DNA of 64,000 nt from an uncultured Desulfovibrio sp. (GTDB lineage Bacteria; Desulfobacterota; Desulfovibrionia; Desulfovibrionales; Desulfovibrionaceae), in NCBI RefSeq assembly GCF_902477725.1, contig NZ_CABSIF010000013.1:1-64000 (forward strand), in the 5' to 3' direction. A model generated the notes under the pieces. The model did not search any database, was not told the DNA's origin, and saw only the letters and a program-made list of their open reading frames with translations. Shown piece by piece: positions 14,701 through 24,392 of the stretch (position 1 is its first letter; each line of letters opens with the position of its first letter). The position numbers and the translations under genes were made by a program.

Positions 14701-17052
14701 ATGGATACAATTTCCGCGGATTCAGAGGAAAAGGCACGGCCCACACCAACTGAACAGGAATCCGGCGACAGTCGGGCTCCGCAAAAAACAGCAGACACGG
14801 CACCGGAGCAAGCCTCCGGCGCAGCAGGGCGCAATTCAGCCCAGGTACCGCGCACAGCGCCGACCATGGGGCCGTTGCGGCCTTCAGACGTGGATTTTAT
14901 GCCCGGCTTGTTGCGCAGCCTTTCGGTTTTGATGCGCCTGCGCGGGCGGGCAGTGTCGCCACATGTGCTCATGGCCGGGCTTTCGGGCAGCAAGGTAACG
15001 CCTCAGGCCTGTCTGCGGGCGGCCCGCAAGGCGGGGCTGGCCGGGCGTATCGCTTATCGTCCTGATATCGCAGATATTCCAGGCCTTGTGTTGCCGTGCA
15101 TTCTGTTGCTCTCCCATGACCGTTCGTGCGTGCTCACCGCCCTTGACGGCGACATGGCCGAGGTAATTTTTCCCGAAACCAGTGAAAGCACGCAATTGGT
15201 GCCAGTAGAGGCCTTGACGGACGAATACTCCGGCTATGCGCTCTTTGCTGCAGTGGAAGCAGCGCCGGATGACCGTTCCGAACGCCTCAGCATTGCTCGC
15301 GGCAAGCGCTGGTTCTGGGATGTACTGCGGTATTACGCACCCATCTACAGACACGTGGCCCTGGCCAGCGTGGTCATCAATCTCATTGCCGTGGGCAGCC
15401 CGCTGTTTGTCATGAATGTCTATGACCGCGTGGTTCCCAACAATGCCATAGAAACATTGTGGGTGCTGGCCAGCGGCATCTGCATCATCTATCTGTTCAA
15501 TTTTCTGCTTTCGGCCCTGCGCACGCATTTTGTGGATGTGGCTGGCCGCAATGCGGATATCGTGCTTTCCAGTTCGCTGGTGGAAAAGGTGCTTTCCATG
15601 CGGCTGGACGCCAAGCCCGAATCCACGGGCGCGCTGGTCAACAACCTGCGCGAATTTGAGCAGCTGCGCGAATTTTTCAGTTCCTCAAGTCTGCTTGCCT
15701 GCATCGACCTGCCTTTTCTGGTTATTTTTCTGCTGCTTACGGCCTTCATTGGCGGCCCTATGGTGCTGCTGTCCATTGGGGCCATGCCCATCATGATCGG
15801 CATCGGCCTGCTGCTCCAGCACCGTTCGCGCATGAGCGCCGAGGCCAGCTACAAGCAGAACATGCAGAAAAACGCCCTGTTGGTGGAAATAGTAAGCGGG
15901 CTGGAAACGCTCAAGTCCTGCATGGCTGAAAGCCGCATGCAGAAACTGTGGGAATCGGTGGTGGGCCTTTCGGCCCGCTCCAACAGCGAATCCCGCAAGT
16001 ATAACAACCTTGCAGTCACATCTTCCATGCTCATCACCCAGCTGGTTACTGTGGCTATGGTGGTGTGGGGCGTGTACCGCATATCCGACGGCCTCATGAC
16101 CATGGGAGCGCTTATCGGTTGCAATATTCTGGTGGGGCGCACCATGGCTCCGCTGCTCCAGATGGCCTCGCTACTTACCCGTATGCAGAATTCGCATGTG
16201 GCCCTCAAGGCGCTGGACATGCTGATGATGTTGCCTTCTGAAAATCAGGCGGAAAAAACCTGCATGGATTTTGGCATGCTGCGCCCTTCATTCACTCTGG
16301 AGGGTGTTTCTTTTGCCTATCCCCGGCAGGAACGTCTGGCTCTGGAGCATGTTTCACTGCGCATTGAGCCGGGTGAACGCGTGGGCATTATCGGGCCCAT
16401 GGGATCGGGCAAAAGCACACTGTCAAAGCTCCTTATCGGCCTCTATCAGCCCAAGGAAGGGGCGGTGAAGTTTGGCGATGTGGACATCAGGCAGATTCCC
16501 AGCATGGAACTGCGTGGCCGCGTGGGCGTGCTGCCGCAGGATGTGGTGCTGTTTTACGGCAGCATTCGCGACAACATCGCCTTGGGGGATCCCACCATCA
16601 ACGATCACCTCATCCTGCGCGCCGCCTCCCTGGCTGGTGTCACAGACTTTTTGCGCAACAATCCCGCTGGCTTTGCCGCTCAGGTGGGCGAGCAGGGCAA
16701 GGCGCTTTCTGGCGGGCAGCGTCAGGCTGTGGCTCTGGCGCGCGCTCTGGTGCGCGACCCTGAGGTACTCATTCTGGACGAACCCACCAGCAATATGGAC
16801 ACGGATTCAGAACTGCTGCTGCAAAAAAGGCTGCAATCGGTCATTGGCGGGCGCACCCTTGTGCTTGTGACCCACCGGCTCTCCATGCTGCGCATAGTGG
16901 ATCGGCTCATTGTTATGGAAGACGGGCAGGTCAAGCTGGACGGCCCCCGCGATGCCGTGTTGCAGAGCCTGCGCGACCGCTCGAAAAAGAACGTGGCCAA
17001 TGTGCAGCAGGCCGCCCCGCAGGAAAAAACTGCTGATGCCGCAACGGTCTGA
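14701..17052 (+). CDS. Type I secretion ABC exporter (LapB type)
   Basis: This 783-residue exporter has a Pro/Ala/Glu-rich N-terminal tail (1-60), a C39-like domain (about 62-190), a six-helix membrane domain (about 210-490) and an ATPase domain (about 530-765). The C39-like part lacks the catalytic Cys at its start, as in exporters that do not cleave a leader. The ATPase shows GPMGSGKST (Walker A), LSGGQRQ (signature), VLILDEPTS (Walker B) and the switch His in LVTHRLS. With the TolC-type and HlyD-type neighbours it should export a large, probably RTX or adhesin-type, protein. No such substrate gene is in the window. The ATG lacks a clear ribosome site. Confidence 0.92.
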   Translation: MDTISADSEEKARPTPTEQESGDSRAPQKTADTAPEQASGAAGRNSAQVPRTAPTMGPLRPSDVDFMPGLLRSLSVLMRLRGRAVSPHVLMAGLSGSKVTPQACLRAARKAGLAGRIAYRPDIADIPGLVLPCILLLSHDRSCVLTALDGDMAEVIFPETSESTQLVPVEALTDEYSGYALFAAVEAAPDDRSERLSIARGKRWFWDVLRYYAPIYRHVALASVVINLIAVGSPLFVMNVYDRVVPNNAIETLWVLASGICIIYLFNFLLSALRTHFVDVAGRNADIVLSSSLVEKVLSMRLDAKPESTGALVNNLREFEQLREFFSSSSLLACIDLPFLVIFLLLTAFIGGPMVLLSIGAMPIMIGIGLLLQHRSRMSAEASYKQNMQKNALLVEIVSGLETLKSCMAESRMQKLWESVVGLSARSNSESRKYNNLAVTSSMLITQLVTVAMVVWGVYRISDGLMTMGALIGCNILVGRTMAPLLQMASLLTRMQNSHVALKALDMLMMLPSENQAEKTCMDFGMLRPSFTLEGVSFAYPRQERLALEHVSLRIEPGERVGIIGPMGSGKSTLSKLLIGLYQPKEGAVKFGDVDIRQIPSMELRGRVGVLPQDVVLFYGSIRDNIALGDPTINDHLILRAASLAGVTDFLRNNPAGFAAQVGEQGKALSGGQRQAVALARALVRDPEVLILDEPTSNMDTDSELLLQKRLQSVIGGRTLVLVTHRLSMLRIVDRLIVMEDGQVKLDGPRDAVLQSLRDRSKKNVANVQQAAPQEKTADAATV

Positions 17053-17124
17053 AGTTTTTAACTTTGCTGAAGAGCCTTGGCTTTTTGTTTTGAAATGACC
17101 GCCCAGCGGTTTTTGGAGAAGGGC

Positions 17125-19086
17125 ATGCAGTTGCCACAGAAAACTATGGATATGACCGGGGCTGAAAATCGGCCAGAACAGAAAGCAGGGGCGCAATGCG
17201 GCACGTCAAAGCCCGAGGTGCTCTTGTCCCCTGGCGTGGAACCTTCGGCCTTTCCCCATCCGGGCGGCATGCCGGGTATGCCCTTTGGCTCGCATTTTTC
17301 ACGGCCCAATGTTGACGCGCCGCTGCCAGCCATGCCCGGCAGCGAGAACGTGCTGGAACCTGCCGCTGATTCTGGCGCAGCCACCCCCAGTGGGTCTGGG
17401 CCAGATGCCGGTACTGGAAGATTGCCCGATCTGGAAGCGCTGATGGCCGATCTGGGTCAGAATGCCGGAGACATGCAACCCATGGGGCTGGATGTTGCCG
17501 CTGCCAAAAAGAAAGAACCGAGCAATCTTGAGCTTTTTTTGCGTCAGTTGCTGATGGGCGGGGAGCATGAACAGTGCCCGGATAAAAGCCTGCGGCAGTC
17601 GTTGCATGAAACTGTAGACAGAATTTTGGGCAAGAGCGGTCAGCAGGGAGCTGGCGGCATGTCGGGCGCTCAGCAGCAGGGCAATCCCGGCCTGTTCGCA
17701 GCCATGGACGCGCCCCTGCGCGGCCTGACGCCCGATGATATCCTTTTTGCCAACGAAGTGGACGCAGCCCTCGCCAGGCGGCCCAAGTTCGGCGTGCGCG
17801 CTCTGTCCATCAGCGTGGCAGCGTTTTTTCTATGTCTGATCATCTGGGCGGCTGTTGCCAGCGTGGATGAAGTGACCCATGCGGAAGGTTCGGTTGTTGG
17901 TTCGCAACGCACCCAGACCATCCAGAACCTCGAGGGCGGCATCCTGCGCGCAGTGCTTGTGCATGAAGGGCAGATTGTGGACAAGGGGGCGGTGCTGGCG
18001 CAACTGGACAATGAAATGGCCGAAAGCGCCTACCGTGACGCCGTAAACAAGGCCATGGAAAACAGCCTCGCCATCATCCGCCTTGAAGCTGAGATCAAGG
18101 GCGACAAGCCTGTTTTTCCAGAAAATTTTGACATGTGGGCAGAAAAAGTCATTGGGCGCAGGGTCGAGGCGGGCATGCTGGGGCGCATCCACCAGATCGT
18201 TCAGGATCAGGAAAATGCCTGGCACAGCCGCCGCGATCAGCTCAATGCGGAAATTGATGTTTTGCAGTCCCAGTATGTGCAGCGCCTGCATGATGTGGAA
18301 GAGCTGACGGCCCGCAAGGTGCAGCTTGACCGCAGCCTCGAGCTTTCCATCGAGCAAAAGAATACGGCCTACGCCCTTGTGCAGCGCAACAACTTTTCCA
18401 AGCTGGAATACCTCGGCATGCAGCAAAAGGTTGTGGAACTGCAGGGCCAGATAGATTCTCTTGCCGCCACAATCCCCAAGGCCAAGGCCGCGGCGGACGA
18501 GTCCAAGCAGCGCATAGCATCCCGCAGGGCCGAGCAGATTGCGGCGGTTACTGACGAGATCAACAAGCGCAGGCAGGAACTCAATTCACTGCGCGAAAAT
18601 CTTTCGGCAGGGCGCGACCGCGTAACCCGCACAGAACTGCGCGCTCCTGTGCGCAGCACGGTCAAGCAGATATACATTTCCACCGTGGGCGGCGTGGTCA
18701 AACCCGGAGAACCCATCATGGACCTTGTGCCGCTTGACGACACCCTGGTGGTGGAGGCCAAGGTCAAGCCGCAGGATGTGGCCTTTCTGCACCCTGGGCA
18801 GCATGTCATGGTCAAGGTTTCAGCCTATGATTTCTCCATTTACGGCGGGATTGAAGGCAAGCTTGAATCTATCAGCGCCGATACTATTGAAGACAAAAAG
18901 GGCGAGCATTTTTATCTTGTAAAGATCCGCACCCAGAAAAACGCCATCGTCTACCACAACGAATCTCTTCCCATCATGCCGGGCATGGTGGTGACGGCAG
19001 ACATTATGATCGGCAAAAAAACAGTGCTGGATTATCTGCTCAAGCCCATTCTCAAGGCCAAACAGAACGCCCTGCGCGAACGTTAG
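17125..19086 (+). CDS. HlyD-family periplasmic adaptor
   Basis: The 653-residue product bridges the ABC exporter and the outer membrane channel. It has an unusually long cytoplasmic N-terminal part of about 215 residues rich in Pro, Gly and Met. One membrane helix follows (ALSISVAAFFLCLIIWAAVA), then a biotinyl-lipoyl-like segment (EGGILRAVLVHEGQIVDKG), a long coiled-coil hairpin and the HlyD C-terminal domain (ELRAPVRSTVKQIYISTVGG). I chose ATG 17125 because GGAG stands at good distance; in-frame TTG 17077 and ATG 17095 would add up to 16 residues. It follows the exporter by 72 bases, so they are co-transcribed. Confidence 0.9.
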   Translation: MQLPQKTMDMTGAENRPEQKAGAQCGTSKPEVLLSPGVEPSAFPHPGGMPGMPFGSHFSRPNVDAPLPAMPGSENVLEPAADSGAATPSGSGPDAGTGRLPDLEALMADLGQNAGDMQPMGLDVAAAKKKEPSNLELFLRQLLMGGEHEQCPDKSLRQSLHETVDRILGKSGQQGAGGMSGAQQQGNPGLFAAMDAPLRGLTPDDILFANEVDAALARRPKFGVRALSISVAAFFLCLIIWAAVASVDEVTHAEGSVVGSQRTQTIQNLEGGILRAVLVHEGQIVDKGAVLAQLDNEMAESAYRDAVNKAMENSLAIIRLEAEIKGDKPVFPENFDMWAEKVIGRRVEAGMLGRIHQIVQDQENAWHSRRDQLNAEIDVLQSQYVQRLHDVEELTARKVQLDRSLELSIEQKNTAYALVQRNNFSKLEYLGMQQKVVELQGQIDSLAATIPKAKAAADESKQRIASRRAEQIAAVTDEINKRRQELNSLRENLSAGRDRVTRTELRAPVRSTVKQIYISTVGGVVKPGEPIMDLVPLDDTLVVEAKVKPQDVAFLHPGQHVMVKVSAYDFSIYGGIEGKLESISADTIEDKKGEHFYLVKIRTQKNAIVYHNESLPIMPGMVVTADIMIGKKTVLDYLLKPILKAKQNALRER

Positions 19087-19089
19087 AGC

Positions 19090-19150
19090 AAAAAATGCGG
19101 GCAGACCAGGCTTTGGCCTGCCGTAAACCAGCATTTCAAGGGTTAATGCT
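19090..19150. repeat. Dispersed repeat, copy B
   Basis: This second copy of the element at 2285-2344 shares AAAATGCGGGCAGAC, AGGCTTTGGC, CCGTAA, AGCATTTCA and a TTAATGCT end. It lies directly after the stop of the adaptor gene. Confidence 0.6.
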
Positions 19151-19195
19151 CCTGCACAGATTTATTGAGACGCGCCGCTAGATGAAGGAAAATAT

Positions 19196-21331
19196 ATGGC
19201 ACCCCAAGAACTAACTCTCCCAGGCGTAGCCCAGCGCAACCGCAAGGCGGCGCTGACCATGTCGGCACTGTTTGTGCTGGCGCTCTGCCTGATTTTTATT
19301 TTTGCACGCTGGTATCTGCATGATTCCCGCGCCCACCTGCTGCGCGAGATGGGCCAGGACATGAACTCGCAGGCCTCGGGCAAGGTGGCCCTGCTCACCG
19401 TGTGGTCTGGCACCCTTGCCGGTCAGGTAAATATTTTTGTCACGCAGGATATGCTGCGGCTGTTCGCCGCAGAGGTTGCAAGTGCGGGCGTGTCCGCCAC
19501 GGATATGTTGCAGATGGCCCGGCAAAACCAGAATGGGGACGAAGCGGATACGGTGCCCCCGGCGGGCACTGCCAGCAACAGTGACCCTCTGAAAAAAATT
19601 GCCCCGCGCCTTCCGTTGATGGTCAACTATCTCAGAGACTTCATGGAGAAAAACAGCTTCAGCGGCGCGAGCCTGGTTAATACAGACATGCAGATGTACC
19701 TCGCCCCTGAGGGCGTACAGCCGCCCGATGAGGAGCAGAGGCCCTATTTGCAGCAGGCCCTGAACAGCAAACAGCCCGTTCTTATGCCTGTGCGGCGCGA
19801 AAATGGCAGACTTGTCATGGATATGGCCTTTCCCATTTTTGCGCCCCTGTATGTGGATTCAACCGGGGGCAGGGTGGTTTCCCTGCTGCTGGCCACCTAC
19901 AGCGTCTTGCCTGTAACTGCCGCAGCCACGGGCGAAGCGGGCAATGGCAGCCAGTACAATACATTTATTCTTCAATCCTTTGGTGAAAAGCTGCAACGCA
20001 TTGCACCTACCGAAGTATCGGGCGTGTCAGATTTGCCCGGCTGGTCGCTGCATGATGAAAAACTGCCGCTTGGCACACGTGTTGATCCCGGCCTGCCGGA
20101 AGGCGAGCGCGAGATATACGGGCTTGCCCTGCCCGTGCCCAACCTGCCTTGGCTTGTGGAGCAAACCTTGCCCGTGAGCCGCATTGATGAAAGATTTTCC
20201 GGCATAAAGCAGAACGTCGTTGTGGCTTCACTGATCATGGCGGCGCTTGCAGGCGGTTTGCTGGCCGCCCTGTGGTGGAGCCTTGTGAGCCGTAACGAGC
20301 GCGCCGTGGCAGAGCAGATGCGCAAGCTCTATCTGGTGGTCAACCAGCAAAAGCAGATCATGGACGGCGTAAATTCCGCCCTGTCGGCAGGTATCGTGCT
20401 CAATGACCTGAACGGCGTCATCCACTACGCCAACCAGAGCTTTGCTCGTTTATGCGGCAGGGAAAAATCCACGGAGCTGCGCGGGCTGAAATATTCCGAG
20501 CTGGATATGGAGCTTGCGCGCAGCCTTGTAACCCATACGCTGGCCGTGCACAGGGCGGGCGAACCCTTCAGCTTTGCCGAAGCCCTGCTGGTGGATGGCA
20601 AGCTGCGCTATTATTTGACCTCCTGCACTCCATTTCGGGATGAAAACGGGCGGCTCTCGGGCATGGTCTCCGTATACAGCGACATGACGGATATTGCTGT
20701 GGCGCAACAGCGTTCGCAACAGATGGTCGCCCAGACTGTCAACGCTTTCGTCAAAGCCATCGAGGCCGTGGATACCTATCTGCGCGGGCAGTCCGCCTTT
20801 ACGGCGCAGTTGGCGGTTTCTCTGGCCTGTGGACTTGGCCGCAACGATGCGGAGACCCTTGCCACCCTGCGAACGGCAGCCAACCTCTCGCATGTGGGTA
20901 TGATCCAGTTGCCCAAGGATCTGCTCACCAAGACAGGCGCGCTCTCGGCGCAGGAACGGGCATTGCTGCAACAGCATGTGGAATTTGCCCGCGAGGCCCT
21001 GGCAGACATTGATTTTGGCCTGCCTGTGCTGGAGGCCATCACCCAGATGTACGAACGCCTGGACGGCAGCGGCTACCCCTTGGCCCTCAACGATGGGAGC
21101 ATCTGCCTGAACGCCCGTATTCTGGCGGTTGCCAATACCTTCTGCGCACTTATGCGGCCACGCTCCTACCGTGAGGCGCACAGTACGGAAGATGCCCTGA
21201 ATATCCTGTCTGAAACTCCGCCCAAGTATGACGCCTCGGTTGTGGGCTCTTTGCGGGCATTTCTGGAAACAGAGCAGGGTATGGTTTTTCTGGAGCATTT
21301 GCTTGGCGATCCGCAGCCAAGCAGCGCCTAA
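19196..21331 (+). CDS. Membrane sensor with PAS and degenerate HD-GYP domains
   Basis: The 711-residue protein has a membrane helix at about 22-40, a periplasmic sensing domain (about 45-340), a second helix (about 345-370), a PAS domain (about 385-505) and a C-terminal HD-GYP-like domain (about 515-700). The last is degenerate: the expected HD pair is replaced (NLSHVGMIQLP), the HHE motif reads MYE, while DGSGYP is kept. It is therefore unlikely to hydrolyse cyclic di-GMP and may bind it or act as a scaffold. It follows the secretion genes after a 109-base gap holding repeat B, and overlaps nothing. It may control secretion or the exported product. Confidence 0.8.
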   Translation: MAPQELTLPGVAQRNRKAALTMSALFVLALCLIFIFARWYLHDSRAHLLREMGQDMNSQASGKVALLTVWSGTLAGQVNIFVTQDMLRLFAAEVASAGVSATDMLQMARQNQNGDEADTVPPAGTASNSDPLKKIAPRLPLMVNYLRDFMEKNSFSGASLVNTDMQMYLAPEGVQPPDEEQRPYLQQALNSKQPVLMPVRRENGRLVMDMAFPIFAPLYVDSTGGRVVSLLLATYSVLPVTAAATGEAGNGSQYNTFILQSFGEKLQRIAPTEVSGVSDLPGWSLHDEKLPLGTRVDPGLPEGEREIYGLALPVPNLPWLVEQTLPVSRIDERFSGIKQNVVVASLIMAALAGGLLAALWWSLVSRNERAVAEQMRKLYLVVNQQKQIMDGVNSALSAGIVLNDLNGVIHYANQSFARLCGREKSTELRGLKYSELDMELARSLVTHTLAVHRAGEPFSFAEALLVDGKLRYYLTSCTPFRDENGRLSGMVSVYSDMTDIAVAQQRSQQMVAQTVNAFVKAIEAVDTYLRGQSAFTAQLAVSLACGLGRNDAETLATLRTAANLSHVGMIQLPKDLLTKTGALSAQERALLQQHVEFAREALADIDFGLPVLEAITQMYERLDGSGYPLALNDGSICLNARILAVANTFCALMRPRSYREAHSTEDALNILSETPPKYDASVVGSLRAFLETEQGMVFLEHLLGDPQPSSA

Positions 21332-21349
21332 TTGGTACAGGGGTTAACA

Positions 21350-22627
21350 ATGCGCATTCTTTTTTTGAATTCTGTTTTTCCTGGCCGCTTCCGTTCCCTT
21401 GCCCAGGCCTTTGGCGCATCCCAGAACAATACCGTGCTGTTTCTTGCAGAAACCGGACAAAAACTTGCCATTCCCGGTGTGCGACGGCTGCGTTTGGCGC
21501 CCCCCGCGCCCTATGAAAGCGATGACCCGGCGGAAAAGGAAATCGTGACGCGCCTGCGGCGTGGCGCGCGGGCGGGCAACGCCCTGCTGTCGTTGCGGAG
21601 AAACGGTTTTGTCCCAGATATCATCTGCGCTGCGGCAAGCATGGGCGGCAGTTTTTACGTGCGCGACATCTTCCCCAAGGCTTTTTATGTGGCTCAGGGC
21701 GATTGGTTTTACAACAATGGCGAGAGCCACTGCTTTTTTACGCGTGGCAACCCCCGCCCCCCGGCGGATTTTGCCCCCCTGCGGGTGTGCAATCTGTGGG
21801 AGTACAACGCGCTGGGCGAATGCCAGCTTGCCGTCACCTCCTCCCTCTGGCAGCGCGCCCAGTATCCCCCCGCGCTGCAACGCGACATAAAGGTTGTGCC
21901 CAGCGGCATCAATACGCGCTTTTTTATGCCCAACGAGGAAAAAAAGGATGGCGATGCCGCAGGCGATTGCGTGGCTGATTCCTGGGGATGCGCAAGCAAT
22001 GAGCTGGTGACCTTCTGCGGCCCCATGCACGACCCGGCGCGCGGGTTTGACCAGTTCCGCAAGTGTCTGCCGCGCCTGCTCGAATTACGCCCCAACTGCC
22101 TGGTGGTGCTGGCCTGGCTTGATATTGCCCAGACCGGGCGCAAGCAGAGTGGCGGCTCAGATACGCCAGCTGAATGCACCGAGACAGGCAAGGCCATGCG
22201 CCGTGCGGTGGATATTCTGGGCATTGATCAGAGCTTCCGGGCGCGTGTGCACCTGCTTGGCGCGCGTTCGCTCAAGGAATACCGGGCCATGCTGCAACAT
22301 TCCACCGCGCATGTGTATCTGGCGGCGCCGCATGTGTTTTCCACCGGTTTGCTTGAGGCCATGGCCTGCGGCTCACTGGTCGTGGCATCGGACACGCCGC
22401 CTGTGCGCGAAGTGGTGCAGGACGGCGTAAACGGCTTTTTGTGCGACTTCTGGGATCATGAAAACATGGCGCAAAAACTGGCCGATGTGCTGGCGCGGGC
22501 TCCGCAGCTGGGGCATATGCGGCGTAATGCGCGGCAGACTGTGCTGCGCTCGTATGACGCGGATGTACAGACGCGCAGATTTATGGATCTGATCAGCGCA
22601 AGCATGAAAAGCCGGGCAGAAGGCTGA
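21350..22627 (+). CDS. Glycosyltransferase, GT4-like
   Basis: The 425-residue cytoplasmic protein has a GT-B fold layout. The N-terminal acceptor domain begins MRILFLNSVFPGRF, and the C-terminal sugar-nucleotide domain shows VYLAAPHVFSTGLLEAMACG with the E-x7-E type donor motif and SDTPPVREVVQDGVNGFL. Its donor and acceptor are not evident. It lies 18 bases after the sensor gene, suggesting co-transcription with the secretion set, perhaps to glycosylate the surface product. The ATG at 21350 follows AGGGG. Confidence 0.82.
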   Translation: MRILFLNSVFPGRFRSLAQAFGASQNNTVLFLAETGQKLAIPGVRRLRLAPPAPYESDDPAEKEIVTRLRRGARAGNALLSLRRNGFVPDIICAAASMGGSFYVRDIFPKAFYVAQGDWFYNNGESHCFFTRGNPRPPADFAPLRVCNLWEYNALGECQLAVTSSLWQRAQYPPALQRDIKVVPSGINTRFFMPNEEKKDGDAAGDCVADSWGCASNELVTFCGPMHDPARGFDQFRKCLPRLLELRPNCLVVLAWLDIAQTGRKQSGGSDTPAECTETGKAMRRAVDILGIDQSFRARVHLLGARSLKEYRAMLQHSTAHVYLAAPHVFSTGLLEAMACGSLVVASDTPPVREVVQDGVNGFLCDFWDHENMAQKLADVLARAPQLGHMRRNARQTVLRSYDADVQTRRFMDLISASMKSRAEG

Positions 22628-22640
22628 CATCATGCCATGA

Positions 22641-22697
22641 CATCAGGCCCTAGCATCAGGCCTAGCATCAGGCCTAGCATCAGGCCTAGCATCAGGG
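22641..22697. repeat. Tandem repeat of a 12-base unit
   Basis: The unit CATCAGGCCTAG occurs three times exactly (22654-22689), preceded by a 13-base variant with one extra C and followed by a partial unit. It lies 14 bases past the glycosyltransferase stop. Each unit contains the palindrome AGGCCT. Confidence 0.9.
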
Positions 22698-22757
22698 CAG
22701 CAGGGGCGGCATTGCTGCATCGGGCGGTATGATGCGAGCCTGAAACACTGGCCCGGC

Positions 22758-24392
22758 TTACAGGCCCTGCATGGCGAGCCTTGCTTCAAATTCGTGCGAA
22801 GGCTCAGGTTTGGCGTAAAAAAAGCCCTGTGCCGTGTAGCAGCCCAGCTTCATGATAATGGCAGACTGCTCTGCTGTCTCCACACCTTCACTGATGACAT
22901 TCATGCCAAGATCCGAAGCCAGGCGAATGATATTGCCAAGTACGATCTGCGCCCGCTGCCCCGGCAGGTCGCGCTGGATGAAGCTGCGGTCTATCTTGAG
23001 GCAGTCCGCGTCAAGCATCTGCACAATACCGAGAGACGAATAGCCCGCGCCAAAATCGTCGATGGCCGTTTTGAAGCCCATTTCCTTCAGTTGAATTATC
23101 TGTAGCCAGACAGCTTCAGGGTTGTTCATGATGGCGCTTTCGGTGATTTCCACTTCCAGCAGGTGGCGCGGCACGGAATAGCGGTCGGCAATATCCGCAA
23201 GCCGCTGGGTAAATTGGGGGCGGTCAAAATGCAGCCGCGAAAAATTGCAGGAAACCGTATGCAGCGGAAGGTTGCGCGTTTTCCAGCTGCGCAGGTTGCG
23301 GCAGACCTGCTCAAATACAAAAAAATCAATGGACGCCACAAGGCCGTTGCGTTCAAACATGGGGATAAAACTGCCCGGCAGCAGCATTCCCCGTGAGGGA
23401 TGATTCCACCGCACCAGCGCCTCGCTGCCGGTAATGACCCCCGTGCGCATGTCTACCTTGGCCTGATACCACACCTGCATTTCACCGTTGGTCAGGGCGT
23501 CTTCCAGCTTGCCGTTCAGTTCATGGCTCAGCAGGGCCTCCTGCCGCATATGCTCATTGTAGAGCACCATGGGAATGCCGGACGAGCGCTTGGCTTCCAG
23601 CCGCGCATAGTTGGCCAGATCCAGCATCAGCTGCATGTCCCTTTCCTGCTCCTTGGGTACGCGGTAGGCCCCGTAGACGGTACGCACCGTGTAGGGCAGC
23701 GCCTGACTTCGCCGCCACTCGTCCAGTTCCTTGTCCATTTCGCGGACTCTGCCCGAAAGTTGCTCCCATGTATCAAACCGCAAGAGCAGAACAAAGAGAT
23801 CAGAGGATATTCTGGCGCAGCACTCTTCTGGCAGGATATTACGCTGCAAAATTGCCGCATAGGCCTGCAACAGGCTGTCGCCCATGCCAAAACCGAACTG
23901 GTCGTTGATTGTCTTGAACTGGCAGATATCACCGGAAAGCAGCATGTAGTCAGAGGTGACCTGGGTGGTTATGAGGCTGTCGCACAGCACCTTGAATTTT
24001 TCCATGTTGGGCAGCCCGGTCAGTTCATCCTTGTTCATCTGGGCTTCCATGCGGCAGATGCGGCTGCACTTGCAGCCCAGGCAGTAGAGCAGAAAAATGA
24101 TGATGCCCAGGGAAGAGGCAATGAGGCCGCCAACAACCTTAAAGGGGCGCTTCTGAATTGAGCAGTTTATGCTCCGGTCAATGCGGGCTGCAAAGGAGTG
24201 CTCTTCTTCCGGCGGGTACACCGGCAAGCCTGCCTGATCGTTGAATGGAGAGGACGGTGAAGAGGCTGATGCGGCTGCCGATGGTTTGTGCGCGGTTGTG
24301 GCATCAGCGGCTGTCTGCGTTGGTGTCAGAGCCGTAAAAAGGCAGCAGAGCAGAAGCATCAGCAGGGAAAGGCGGAGGCGAAGTGTCTTCAT
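22758..24392 (-). CDS. Cyclic di-GMP phosphodiesterase (EAL) with degenerate GGDEF
   Basis: The 544-residue protein has an N-terminal signal/anchor helix, a Ser/Ala-rich periplasmic stretch, a membrane helix (VVGGLIASSLGIIIFLLYC), a GGDEF-like domain (about 135-290) and an EAL domain (about 300-540). The GGDEF site reads SSDLF, so cyclase activity is unlikely. The EAL site looks complete: SEALVRW, CNFS, EITES, DDFGAGYSS, KIDRSF and EGVE. It should therefore hydrolyse cyclic di-GMP. ATG 24392 opens the signal helix; a longer frame to 24479 adds unlikely sequence. Confidence 0.9.
   Translation of the reverse strand: MKTLRLRLSLLMLLLCCLFTALTPTQTAADATTAHKPSAAASASSPSSPFNDQAGLPVYPPEEEHSFAARIDRSINCSIQKRPFKVVGGLIASSLGIIIFLLYCLGCKCSRICRMEAQMNKDELTGLPNMEKFKVLCDSLITTQVTSDYMLLSGDICQFKTINDQFGFGMGDSLLQAYAAILQRNILPEECCARISSDLFVLLLRFDTWEQLSGRVREMDKELDEWRRSQALPYTVRTVYGAYRVPKEQERDMQLMLDLANYARLEAKRSSGIPMVLYNEHMRQEALLSHELNGKLEDALTNGEMQVWYQAKVDMRTGVITGSEALVRWNHPSRGMLLPGSFIPMFERNGLVASIDFFVFEQVCRNLRSWKTRNLPLHTVSCNFSRLHFDRPQFTQRLADIADRYSVPRHLLEVEITESAIMNNPEAVWLQIIQLKEMGFKTAIDDFGAGYSSLGIVQMLDADCLKIDRSFIQRDLPGQRAQIVLGNIIRLASDLGMNVISEGVETAEQSAIIMKLGCYTAQGFFYAKPEPSHEFEARLAMQGL

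Noticed and set aside
22641..22697. Possible CRISPR array
   Set aside because: The units are 12 bases and directly adjacent, with no spacers and no cas genes nearby.
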